From positions 558,001 through 622,000 of the forward strand of contig CAVZAA010000010.1 in NCBI GenBank assembly GCA_963773105.1: 64,000 bases of DNA. Direction: 5' to 3'. Both the position numbers and the translations under genes were made by a program. This document shows, piece after piece, positions 44,585 through 53,831 of the stretch. The DNA is from Trebonia sp963773105 (GTDB taxonomy: Bacteria > Actinomycetota > Actinomycetes > Streptosporangiales > Streptosporangiaceae). The notes beneath the pieces are model-generated. The model did no database searches. It was given only the letters and a program-made list of their open reading frames with translations, and had not been told where the DNA came from. Each line of letters starts with the position of its first letter. Position 1 is the stretch's first letter.

Positions 44585-45096
44585 GTGCCTGCGCCTCCCC
44601 TGTTCTCGCGGCCGGGCTGCGGGTGCCACGCTGGTCGGCGGCGCTGATCGACGGCGTGCTGATGATCGTCGGCACGATCTACGTGGTGTTCTTCTCCTCG
44701 AACTTCATCGGGCCGTTCGAGGGGTTCCTGATCACGCTGGGCGTGCCGATCTCGGCCTGGTGCGGCGTGATGCTGGCCGACATCCTGCTGCGGCGGCGGC
44801 CGTACGCGGAGGCGGAGCTGTTCACCTCCTCCGGCCGCTACGGCGTGGTCCGGTGGGTGCCGGTCGGCCTGATGGTGGCCGGCAGCGTCGTCGGGTTCGG
44901 GCTCGTCGTCAACACCTACGCGTCGTGGCTGTCGTGGCAGGGGTACCTGCTGGGGCCGCTCGGGCTGGGCGGGAAGACGGGGACCTGGGAGTACGCCAAC
45001 CTGGGGGTGATCGTGGCGCTGGTGCTGGCGTTCGTGGGGTGGCTCGTCTTCGGGCGGGCGGCGATCCGGCGGCAGGAGGCGGCCCCGGCCGAGTAG
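44575..45096 (+). pseudogene. C-terminal fragment of an NCS1-type nucleobase permease
   Basis: The open frame encodes 173 residues that read like the last third of a purine/cytosine (NCS1) permease: 'VPRWSAALIDGVLMIVGTIY', 'FIGPFEGFLITLGVPISAWC', 'MLADILLRRRPYAEAELFTS', 'SSGRYGVVRWVPVGLMV' and a last helix near 'NLGVIVALVLAFVGWLVFG'. A complete NCS1 permease has about 450-500 residues and twelve helices, so roughly 300 residues are missing at the N-terminus. The break lies near 44590, next to the divergent ADP-ribosylglycohydrolase start. A real small four-helix protein cannot be excluded, but a deletion remnant is more likely. Confidence 0.62.
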
Positions 45097-45123
45097 GCCG
45101 GCCGCTAGCGGTCTTGTCGCCTG

Positions 45124-45663
45124 TCAGCTGGCGGTGCGGCGGGACCGGTAGGCCGCCACGTTGACGCGGTTGGCGCAGGTCAGGCTGCAGAATCGGCGGG
45201 ACCGGTTCTTGGACAGGTCGATGACCACGTCCTCGCAGTCGTCGGCGGCGCAGACCCGGAGGCGGCCGAACTCGCCCACCCGGATCACGTCGGCGAAGGC
45301 CATCGCCGCGTCGACCGCCATCCGGTCGGCCAGCGGCGCCTCGGGCGAGGTCGCGTGGATGTGGTAGTCCCAGCCGTCGTGCTTGACCAGTTGCGGAAGC
45401 GCGCTCGCGTCGGCCAGCAGCGTGTTCACCAGGATCACGGCCTCGTCCGCGGTCATCTCCCACAGCCGCGCCAGCCGGGAGCGCAGCCGCAGCACGGCCG
45501 CGAGCTCGGCTTCGTCGTGAGTGCGGCTGCCTGACCACTCCCAGTGCTCGATGAAGGCATCGAGCGCGGCGACGTCGGGCATCTCGTCGACCGGGGCGCG
45601 GCCGGTATTCACGAGGGCGGCGGTCGCGCTCAGTGACAGCTCAGTGTCATGGGTAAAAGCCAT
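45124..45663 (-). CDS. CGNR zinc-finger (ABATE-domain) regulator
   Basis: About 179 residues. The C-terminus has the CGNR zinc-finger pattern ('CAADDCEDVVIDLSKNRSRR' then 'FCSLTCANRVNVAAYRSRR'); here 'CANR' replaces 'CGNR'. The N-terminal 120 residues fit the ABATE ligand-binding-like domain common in these actinobacterial regulators. ATG 45663 has AAAGGAG immediately upstream. It is divergent from an EamA transporter gene with 87 bp between them, an arrangement suggesting it controls that exporter and itself. Confidence 0.85.
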   Translation of the reverse strand: MAFTHDTELSLSATAALVNTGRAPVDEMPDVAALDAFIEHWEWSGSRTHDEAELAAVLRLRSRLARLWEMTADEAVILVNTLLADASALPQLVKHDGWDYHIHATSPEAPLADRMAVDAAMAFADVIRVGEFGRLRVCAADDCEDVVIDLSKNRSRRFCSLTCANRVNVAAYRSRRTAS

Positions 45664-45750
45664 TTGACTCCTTTCAGGCGGCCTCGATAGTGTCATGGAC
45701 GTAGACATGTTTTACCACTTACAGCCTAGTGCGTGACGAGGAGTGGGCGG

Positions 45751-46803
45751 ATGACGACCGCGCGGGCAGTGGGCGGACCGATCGCGACGCCGCCAGTGGC
45801 GTCGGCTGAGACTGCGCGGCCGCCGCTGGGGCTTCGCTCCGGGCTGTCTCGACCGTCCACCCGATCGGCCGGCGTGGCGATCGGGCTGCTGTCGGCGATG
45901 TGCTTCGGCACGTCCGGCACGTTCGGATCGGCGCTGATCGGGGCGGACTGGTCTCCGGCGGGCGCAGTGCTGGCGCGGGTCCTGGTCGCGGCGCTGGCGC
46001 TGACGGTTCCGGCGGTGCTCGCGCTGCGCGGCCGGTGGGGCGCGCTGCGCCGGTCGGCCTGGCAGGTGACCGTCTACGGGCTCGTCGGGGTGGCGGCGTG
46101 CCAGATCTGCTACTTCAACGCGATCGCGCGGATGCCGGTCGGAATCTCGATCATGCTGGAGTACCTGGGCATCGTGTTCATCGTGGGCTGGCTGTGGGTT
46201 CGGCACGGTCAGCGGCCGCGACCGCTGACCGTCGGCGGCGGCGTGGCGGCGCTGGCCGGGCTGGCGCTGATGCTCAACCTCAGCGGCAGCGGCGGGGTGA
46301 GCCCCATCGGGGTCCTTTTCGCGCTGGCGGCGGCGGTGTCGATGGCGGTGTACTTCTTCCAGTCGGCGGCTACGGCGGGAGCCGCCCAGGTCGCGGACGA
46401 GGCCCCCGAGGCGGCCGCGAACGGCTCACAAGACCTTCCCCCGGTGGTGCTGACCTGGGGCGGGATGATCGTGGGGGCGGCCGCCATCGCCCTCGGCGGC
46501 GTGGCCCGGGTGACCCCGCTGCGGTTCTCGGCGTCCGACGTCGCGCTGTTCGGCGGGCAGACCAGCTGGATCGTGCCGGTGCTGGGGCTCGGGGTGCTCG
46601 CGGCGGCGATCGCGTACGTCACCGGCATCGGGGCGGCGCGCCGGCTGGGACCCAAGTTCGGGTCGTTCGTCGCGATGGCGGAGATCGGCTTCGCGGTGCT
46701 GTTCGCCTGGATTCTGCTGCACCAGACGCCGACGGCCACGCAGTTCCTCGGCGGCGCGCTGATCCTGGCGGGCGTGATCGCCGTCCGCCTCGACGAGCCC
46801 TGA
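45751..46803 (+). CDS. EamA/DMT-family transporter
   Basis: About 350 residues with ten predicted helices in two EamA repeats. Examples are 'GVAIGLLSAMCFGTSGTFGS', 'CQICYFNAIARMPVGISIML' and, in the second half, 'AARRLGPKFGSFVAMAEIGF' and 'QFLGGALILAGVIAVRL'. It is likely an exporter of an amino acid, nucleobase or other metabolite. ATG 45751 is chosen because GAGGAG lies seven bases upstream. A hydrophilic insertion ('AQVADEAPEAAANGSQDLPP') separates helices 6 and 7. Divergent from the CGNR regulator. Confidence 0.9.
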   Translation: MTTARAVGGPIATPPVASAETARPPLGLRSGLSRPSTRSAGVAIGLLSAMCFGTSGTFGSALIGADWSPAGAVLARVLVAALALTVPAVLALRGRWGALRRSAWQVTVYGLVGVAACQICYFNAIARMPVGISIMLEYLGIVFIVGWLWVRHGQRPRPLTVGGGVAALAGLALMLNLSGSGGVSPIGVLFALAAAVSMAVYFFQSAATAGAAQVADEAPEAAANGSQDLPPVVLTWGGMIVGAAAIALGGVARVTPLRFSASDVALFGGQTSWIVPVLGLGVLAAAIAYVTGIGAARRLGPKFGSFVAMAEIGFAVLFAWILLHQTPTATQFLGGALILAGVIAVRLDEP

Positions 46804-46963
46804 CCCGGGGGCCCGGCCGACGATAACGAGGCGGCTCCGTCCTGGACCGTCGTCATATCGATGGGACGCAGCATCCCGACGATCGGTTGCCTCGCCCGTC
46901 CGGCCATCCCGCGATTGGCCGCTGCGCCAGCCGACTGTCGGTCGCGGCCCGTAGGATTGCCGC

Positions 46964-48883
<1,920 letters not shown>

Positions 48884-48923
48884 GCACTCAGATATGCACT
48901 GGCCCCTGAAAGGGCAACCGGTC

Positions 48924-48939
48924 CTTGAAGGATTCTTGA
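48924..48939 (+). promoter_or_regulatory. CTTGA direct repeat, candidate response-regulator site
   Basis: CTTGA occurs at 48924-48928 and 48935-48939, spaced 11 bp, the usual spacing of paired half-sites for OmpR-family regulators. It lies about 40 bp upstream of the redox operon, near the expected promoter. A two-component system is encoded 4 kb downstream. Only one such pair is visible, so support is weak. Confidence 0.3.
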
Positions 48940-48976
48940 CCTCGCCTTAACGCACTGACTGGTGAGATCGCCAATC

Positions 48977-49447
48977 ATGCGCAACAGTTACGATCGCTCC
49001 TCGGACGCGACACGGGAAGATGGCCTGCGCCGCCTGGGCAAGCTGACCTGGCGGGCAGCACAGCTCGGTGCCCTGGCCACGGTCGGCGTCGCCACGCTCT
49101 TCGCGCGAACGGCGCCGGTCCAGACGGCGAGCCAGACCACGCCCGCGGCCAAGCCCGCCGGCAAGCTCGCCACGGCGACCTCAAGCCCATCGCCTACTCG
49201 CACGGCGTCGCGCCATGCGAAACCGCACCCCGCTTCGCAGGCGGCAAGCAAGCCAGCGCCGCAAGCCGCCGCCCAGTCGGCGGCGCCGTCGGGCGTGCCT
49301 GCTCCGGCGCCGACCACCGCGGCACCGGCCCCGGCGCCGACCACCAAGGCACCGACCCTGGCACCGCCCACCACGGCACCGGCCGCGGCGCCGACCACCG
49401 CGGCGCCCGCGCCGACCGCCACAAGCACGTCGCACGGAGGGAACTAA
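48977..49447 (+). CDS. Membrane-anchored Pro/Ala-rich protein, first gene of the redox operon
   Basis: About 156 residues. An N-terminal cytoplasmic stretch ('REDGLRRLGKLTWRAAQLGA') leads into a short hydrophobic segment ('LGALATVGVATLFA'). About 100 residues of low-complexity Ala/Pro/Thr sequence follow ('APAPTTAAPAPAPTTKAPTL'), outside the membrane. There is no FMN-binding domain and no recognised function; it could be a spacer or wall-crossing tether, or the remains of a larger FMN-binding lipoprotein. Its TAA overlaps the ATG of the ApbE gene by one base. ATG 48977 and GTG 48962 are both possible starts. Confidence 0.6.
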   Translation: MRNSYDRSSDATREDGLRRLGKLTWRAAQLGALATVGVATLFARTAPVQTASQTTPAAKPAGKLATATSSPSPTRTASRHAKPHPASQAASKPAPQAAAQSAAPSGVPAPAPTTAAPAPAPTTKAPTLAPPTTAPAAAPTTAAPAPTATSTSHGGN

Positions 49448-50406
49448 TGCCGTCGGCCACGGCAACGGTCACGGCCGGGCAGTGCACCTTCGCCGCGCTT
49501 GGCACCTTCGCCACGCTGCTCGTCACCGACCCGGCCGTCCTTGCGTTCGCCCGCGACCTGCTCACGGCGGAGCTGGCCGCGATCGACGCCGCCTGCTCGC
49601 GTTTCCGCCCGGATTCCGAGCTCTCGCGGGTGTGCTCGGCGAACGGTCAGCCGGTCGCCATCAGCCCGCTCTTCGCCGAGGCCCTCGAGGTCGCCCTGGA
49701 CGCGGCCCGGCTCACCGACGGTGACGTGGATCCCACCTGCGGACGGTCGCTCGCATGGCTCGGCTATGACCGTGACTTCGCGCTGGCCCGACGGGACACC
49801 AGTCCCGTGAGCCTGCCGCCCGTTCTCGACGGCGGGTGGCGCACGGTACGGCTTGACGCTGCGCGACGGGAGGTGTCGGTCCCGTCCGGGATGCTGCTTG
49901 ACCTGGGCGCGACCGCCAAAGCGCTGGCAGCCGACCGCGCGGCAACCGCGATCGCGGCCGCCACCGGCTCCGGTGTGCTCGTGAACCTGGGCGGTGACAT
50001 CAGCGTGGCGGGCCGTGCCCCCGAGGGCGGGTGGCCGGTCGGCGTGGCGGACGACGCGCGCTTCGATACGACCGCGGACAGCGTCCGGATCCGGCAGTCG
50101 GTGCTGGTCAGGGATGGCGGCCTGGCCACGTCGAGCGTACTCGGCCGATCCTGGCAGCGCGGCGGCGTCATCGTTCATCACATCATCGAGCCACGCACCG
50201 GCCTGCCCGCGAGATCCTGCTGGCGCACGGTCACCGTCGCCGCCGAGACCTGCGTTGACGCGAACATTGCGGCCACCGCCGCGATCGTCCGCGGTGAGCG
50301 GGCAGCGAACTGGCTTGAGCGGCTGCGGCTGCCGGCCCGCCTGGTGCGCCATGACGGCAGCGTCGTCACCGTCGCGGGCTGGCCCGAGCAGGAGAGCACG
50401 GCATGA
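49447..50406 (+). CDS. apbE: FAD:protein FMN transferase (ApbE family)
   Basis: A 319-residue ApbE-like flavin transferase that attaches FMN covalently to Ser/Thr in target proteins. Signature motifs: 'IDAACSRFRPDSELSRVCSA', 'DGDVDPTCGRSLAWLGYDRD', 'LDLGATAKALAADRAATAIA' and 'SGVLVNLGGDISVAG', followed by 'IIEPRTGLPARSCWRTVTVA'. No lipobox is seen, so the site of action may be cytoplasmic or by a non-lipoprotein route. It is coupled to its neighbours by a 1-bp overlap upstream and an ATGA overlap downstream. GGAGGG lies six bases before ATG 49447. The flavinylated partner is not evident in the window. Confidence 0.9.
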   Translation: MPSATATVTAGQCTFAALGTFATLLVTDPAVLAFARDLLTAELAAIDAACSRFRPDSELSRVCSANGQPVAISPLFAEALEVALDAARLTDGDVDPTCGRSLAWLGYDRDFALARRDTSPVSLPPVLDGGWRTVRLDAARREVSVPSGMLLDLGATAKALAADRAATAIAAATGSGVLVNLGGDISVAGRAPEGGWPVGVADDARFDTTADSVRIRQSVLVRDGGLATSSVLGRSWQRGGVIVHHIIEPRTGLPARSCWRTVTVAAETCVDANIAATAAIVRGERAANWLERLRLPARLVRHDGSVVTVAGWPEQESTA

Positions 50407-50945
50407 GCTTCGACCTGCACGGGCCTGGCCTGTGGTACGTCACTAGGGCCACCGGCCTGGTCAGCCTGACGCTGCTGACCGCGAGCGTGCTGCTCGGCCT
50501 GCTTACCGCCGGCCGGTTCCGCAGCGAGCGCTGGCCGCGGTTCCTCACCCAGGGCCTGCACGGCAACGTCTCGCTGCTCGTCCTGGCGTTCCTCGCGCTG
50601 CACGTGGCAAGCACGGTTCTCGACACCTACACCTCGATCTCGCTGACGGCCGCCTTCGTGCCGTTCGCCTCGTCCTACAAGACGGTCTGGCTGTCGCTCG
50701 GCGCGGTCGCGCTCGACCTGCTGATCGCCCTCGCCGCCACCAGCCTCGCGCGGGGCAGGCTGGGATACCGGACCTGGCGCCGGCTGCACTGGCTGGCGTA
50801 CGCCTGCTGGCCGGTGGCCGTCGCCCACGGCCTTGGCATTGGCACCGACCGGTCGGCTACCTGGGTCATCGCGCTGACGCTGGCCTGCGTTGTCAGCGTC
50901 GGGGCCGTGGCCACCTGGCGGATCGTCACCATTGGAGCGCAGTGA
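50403..50945 (+). CDS. Ferric-reductase-like transmembrane cytochrome subunit
   Basis: A 180-residue membrane protein with five or six hydrophobic helices and conserved His residues on facing helices ('FLTQGLHGNVSLLVLAFLAL', 'LHVAST', 'WRRLHWLAYACWPVAVAHGL'). This is the arrangement of ferric-reductase-like and MsrQ-like b-type cytochrome domains that carry electrons across the membrane via two haems. There is no fused flavin reductase domain. Start ATG overlaps the apbE stop, and its own TGA overlaps the GTG of the NuoF-like gene, so stoichiometric co-translation is expected. It would connect the cytoplasmic flavoprotein/ferredoxin with an outside acceptor. Confidence 0.82.
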   Translation: MSFDLHGPGLWYVTRATGLVSLTLLTASVLLGLLTAGRFRSERWPRFLTQGLHGNVSLLVLAFLALHVASTVLDTYTSISLTAAFVPFASSYKTVWLSLGAVALDLLIALAATSLARGRLGYRTWRRLHWLAYACWPVAVAHGLGIGTDRSATWVIALTLACVVSVGAVATWRIVTIGAQ

Positions 50946-52240
50946 ACGCACATCCCCTGAGTACGGTGACCTCGGCTTCCGTGGCGCGCGGCGCGGTGCC
51001 GCGCCTGCTGGCCGGCCTGTCTTACCATCGGCCCGCCGACCGGGCGGAGCACGAGCGCTGCCACGGTCCGATGCCCGCCGGCGGCCGACGGTTCATTGAC
51101 GTAGTGGACGCCTCGGGGCTGACCGGCCGGGGCGGCGCGGGGTTCCCGACCGGGCGGAAGCTGCGGTCGGTCTCCGCTCGGGCCGGCCGCAAGGTCGTCG
51201 TGGCCAACGGGTCGGAAGGGGAGCCGGCGTCCAGCAAGGACCGGCTGCTGCTCACCCGGCTGCCGCACCTGGTTCTTGACGGCATCGCGGCCGCGGCCGC
51301 GGCGGTCGGCGCGGATGACGCGTACCTGTGCGTGCATGAGCACGAGACGCAGCTGCTCGCCAGCCTGACCGCGGCGGCAGAGAACCGGGGGGACCCGGTG
51401 CCTGTTCAGGTGACCGGTATTCCTGGCGCGTACGTCTCAAGCGAGCAGTCGTCGATCGTCCAGTACCTGAACGGCGGTCCAGGCAAGCCCACGTTCGCAC
51501 CGCCGCGGCCGCACGAGCGTGGCGTTCGCGGGCTGCCGACCCTGGTGAACAACGTCGAGACGCTGGCGCACCTGGCACTGATCGCCCGTTACGGCGACCG
51601 CTGGTTCCGCTCCGCCGGGCTGCCGAACGCCCCGGGTTCCATGCTCGCCACGGTGAGCGGCACGGTGTGCCGTCCGGGTGTCTACGAGATCGAGCAGGGC
51701 ACCGCGCTCGGTGAGGTGGTGATGAGGGCAGGAGGCCCGGCCGAACGGGTGCAGGCGCTCCTCGTCGGAGGCTACTTCGGCGCCTGGCTGCCCGCCGACG
51801 CCGCGTGGCATGTGCCGATGACCCACGCCGGGCTGAAGTCGGCGGGCGGGACGCTCGGAGCGGGCGTCGTGGTCGCGCTTCCGGAGTCGTCGTGCCTGCT
51901 GGCCGAGACCGCGCGGGTGGTCCGCTATCTCGCCGACGAGGGCGCTGGCCAGTGCGGGCCGTGCGTGTTCGGACTGCCCGCGCTCGCCGACGCCGTGTCC
52001 GACCTGGCCTTTCACGGCGGCCGAGGTCGGGTGCTCGGCCAGCTCGCGGCGCTGATCCCGCTGGTCGAGGGACGCGGCGCCTGCCGCCACCCCGATGGAG
52101 TGACCCAGCTGATCCGCAGCGCGCTGCGGACGGCGGCCGCGGACGCCCGCCGGCACGATGAGGACGGCCCGTGCCACGGCCTGCGACGGAGCCCGCTGCT
52201 GCCCGTCCCGGGCGATGGCCTGCAGGGAGATGCGGCATGA
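50942..52240 (+). CDS. NuoF-like NADH-binding flavoprotein with SLBB domain
   Basis: A 432-residue relative of the complex I 51-kDa subunit. 'SGLTGRGGAGFPTGRKLRSV' binds NADH, and 'VVVANGSEGEPASSKDRLLL' and 'LVNNVETLAHLALI' are the FMN-site motifs. An SLBB-like domain follows ('VSGTVCRPGVYEIEQGTALG'), then an Fe-S region, 'GAGQCGPCVFG' with a distant 'GACRHPDG'. Compared with NuoF ('S-C-G-x-C-x-P-C'), the first Cys is Ala, leaving three visible ligands. It lies between a membrane cytochrome and a 3Fe-4S ferredoxin, overlapping both by 4 bp. It is likely the NADH-oxidising entry point of this electron-transfer module rather than part of complex I. Confidence 0.88.
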   Translation: MNAHPLSTVTSASVARGAVPRLLAGLSYHRPADRAEHERCHGPMPAGGRRFIDVVDASGLTGRGGAGFPTGRKLRSVSARAGRKVVVANGSEGEPASSKDRLLLTRLPHLVLDGIAAAAAAVGADDAYLCVHEHETQLLASLTAAAENRGDPVPVQVTGIPGAYVSSEQSSIVQYLNGGPGKPTFAPPRPHERGVRGLPTLVNNVETLAHLALIARYGDRWFRSAGLPNAPGSMLATVSGTVCRPGVYEIEQGTALGEVVMRAGGPAERVQALLVGGYFGAWLPADAAWHVPMTHAGLKSAGGTLGAGVVVALPESSCLLAETARVVRYLADEGAGQCGPCVFGLPALADAVSDLAFHGGRGRVLGQLAALIPLVEGRGACRHPDGVTQLIRSALRTAAADARRHDEDGPCHGLRRSPLLPVPGDGLQGDAA

Positions 52241-52479
52241 GGCTCCGCGTCAACCCGATCACCTGCGCAGGCCATGGCATGTGCGCCGAACTGCTCCCCG
52301 AGTTGATACGCCTCGACCCGTGGGGCTACCCGATCGTGGGTTCGGCGGAGGTGCCTCGCGAGCTGGCCAGTCACGCCAGGCGCGCGGCCGCCGCCTGTCC
52401 GACGCTGGCGCTGCTCACGGAAAGCGAGTCAGTCGTCGCCTTGTCGGGTGTCCGACGCGGCGGAAGGAACGCCCGCTGA
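52237..52479 (+). CDS. 3Fe-4S ferredoxin
   Basis: An 80-residue ferredoxin with 'ITCAGHGMCAELLPEL' (C-x2-H-x2-C) and a later Cys in 'AAACPTLAL'. These three ligands are typical of 3Fe-4S ferredoxins that serve cytochromes P450 in actinomycetes. No P450 is nearby; the coupled NuoF-like gene suggests it shuttles electrons between that flavoprotein and the membrane subunit. ATG 52237 overlaps the preceding stop (ATGA). The 3' end overlaps the probable true tail of the convergent gene. Confidence 0.88.
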   Translation: MRLRVNPITCAGHGMCAELLPELIRLDPWGYPIVGSAEVPRELASHARRAAAACPTLALLTESESVVALSGVRRGGRNAR

Positions 52480-53012
52480 GCACGACACCACCACGGTCAC
52501 CGAGGCCCCGTCAGAATCGAACGTCACCCGCGCCTTCGCGGCCGGCCCGCGAGAACCTCGTCAACGCTGTAGCCCTGAGACGGCGACCAGGAGTCCAGGT
52601 ACGCCCCCGCCGCCAGGCAGCTGGCCACCACGTTACCGCCCCGCGACGTTAGCAGCGTGCCAGCCGGCGCGGGGCCATCAGCGGTCGAGGGGCTGGGCGG
52701 GGGCGGTGTGGGCACGTGCGTTTGCACAGGTGTCGCGGTGGTTTTGGTGACGGCAGGATCTTCGCTCGGCGACGTCGACTGCGCGCCGCCGGAAGGAGCG
52801 GCTGCGGCGGGAGCCCCAGTCGGCTCCGACGACACGGACGTCTCGGACGACTCGCTGGCGAGCGCCCGGTTCACTGCGTCCTGTGTAAGAAGCGGGCCAG
52901 AGCCCCCGGTAATGCCCTGGCCGAGCAGCGAGACAGCAAGCAAGCTGCCTGCGGTCGCGGTCGCGGCGCCGAGCAGCCACGCGGCAACGCCGAAGAGGAT
53001 GCGCCTGTTCAC
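52429..53012 (-). pseudogene. Membrane-anchored secreted protein with one-base frameshift, unknown family
   Basis: The frame from GTG 53012 encodes a signal anchor ('ILFGVAAWLLGAATATAGSL'), a Ser/Thr/Pro/Ala linker and a small C-terminal domain ('LLTSRGGNVVASCLAAGAYL', 'SPSQGYSVDEVLAG'), then stops early at 52524 with a basic nonsense tail. Adding one C in GCGGGCCGGCC near 52545 lets it continue as 'PAAKARVTFDSDGASVTVVV' plus 'SC...' to TGA at 52429-52431, about 194 residues with a second Cys to pair with the first. The repaired tail is convincing protein, so the lesion is recent or a sequencing error. It is divergent from the response regulator by 42 bp and could be its output or a sensor partner. 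Confidence 0.6.
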
Positions 53013-53054
53013 ACCACAGCATCTCAGTCTGATCTTTAAGTCCAGGTAAACGAG

Positions 53055-53831
53055 ATGCTAAGCGAATCACAGGAAACCGATCTTGCCGCCATGAAACGGG
53101 ATATTTTCGCTCTCGTGGCCCAGCTTCTGGTGGTAGAGGACGATGCGGCGATTCGCGGCGCGCTGATCCGCGTGCTCACCGAGTACGGGCACGCGGTGAC
53201 GTCGACCGCTAGCGCCATGACGGCGCTCCGCTATGTCCTGGAGACGCCGCCCGACCTCATCCTGCTTGACCTCGGGCTTCCTGATCTTGGCGGCTATGAG
53301 GCGCTCCGGATGATGCGCGCCGTGAGCGCCGTGCCTGTCGTGGTCGTCACCGCGCACGACGACGAGCAGGAGATCATCCGGGTCCTGGATGCCGGGGCCG
53401 ACGACTACGTGATCAAGCCGTTTGGCGTTGGCCAGATCGAGGCGCGCATCCGGGCCGTGCTGCGGCGGTCCGGCCAGCAGGGCGGCAAGGGCGGCGGGCT
53501 GCTCGAGGTCGGCGGGCTGCGGGTGGACCCCGACGCGCACGAGGCGACGCTTGACGGCACCCGGCTTGACCTGAGCCCGCGCGAATTCGACCTGCTGCAC
53601 TACCTGACCCAGCACGCGGGACAGGTGGTAACCCGCCGGGACCTGCTGACGAACGTCTGGCAGATGCCGTACGGCGGCGCCGACAAGACGGTTGACGTGC
53701 ACGTGTCGTGGCTGCGGAGGAAGCTAGGCGAGACCGCGCAGCAGCCGCGCTACCTGCACACGGTCCGCGGGGTGGGAATTAAGATCAGCCCCCCGTCCGG
53801 GCTGGCCGGGCCGGCTGGCCTGCCGGCATGA
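53055..53831 (+). CDS. OmpR-family response regulator
   Basis: About 258 residues. The receiver domain has acidic 'LLVVEDDAAIRGALIRVLTE', phospho-acceptor Asp in 'LILLDLGLPDLGGYEAL', Thr in 'VVVVTAHDDE' and Lys in 'VIKPFG'. The C-terminal winged-helix domain includes 'LDLSPREFDLLHYLTQHAGQ' and 'VDVHVSWLRRKLGE'. It binds DNA as a phosphorylated dimer. ATG 53055 (AGG eight bases upstream) gives a 20-residue extension; GTG 53115 would start right at the receiver domain. Its end overlaps the histidine kinase gene (ATGA). The adjacent redox operon is the obvious candidate target. Confidence 0.93.
   Translation: MLSESQETDLAAMKRDIFALVAQLLVVEDDAAIRGALIRVLTEYGHAVTSTASAMTALRYVLETPPDLILLDLGLPDLGGYEALRMMRAVSAVPVVVVTAHDDEQEIIRVLDAGADDYVIKPFGVGQIEARIRAVLRRSGQQGGKGGGLLEVGGLRVDPDAHEATLDGTRLDLSPREFDLLHYLTQHAGQVVTRRDLLTNVWQMPYGGADKTVDVHVSWLRRKLGETAQQPRYLHTVRGVGIKISPPSGLAGPAGLPA

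Noticed and set aside
45663..45751. Riboswitch upstream of the EamA transporter (for example guanidine or metal type)
   Set aside because: The gap is only 87 bp and is shared with a divergent gene; no conserved riboswitch core or extended pairing is seen.
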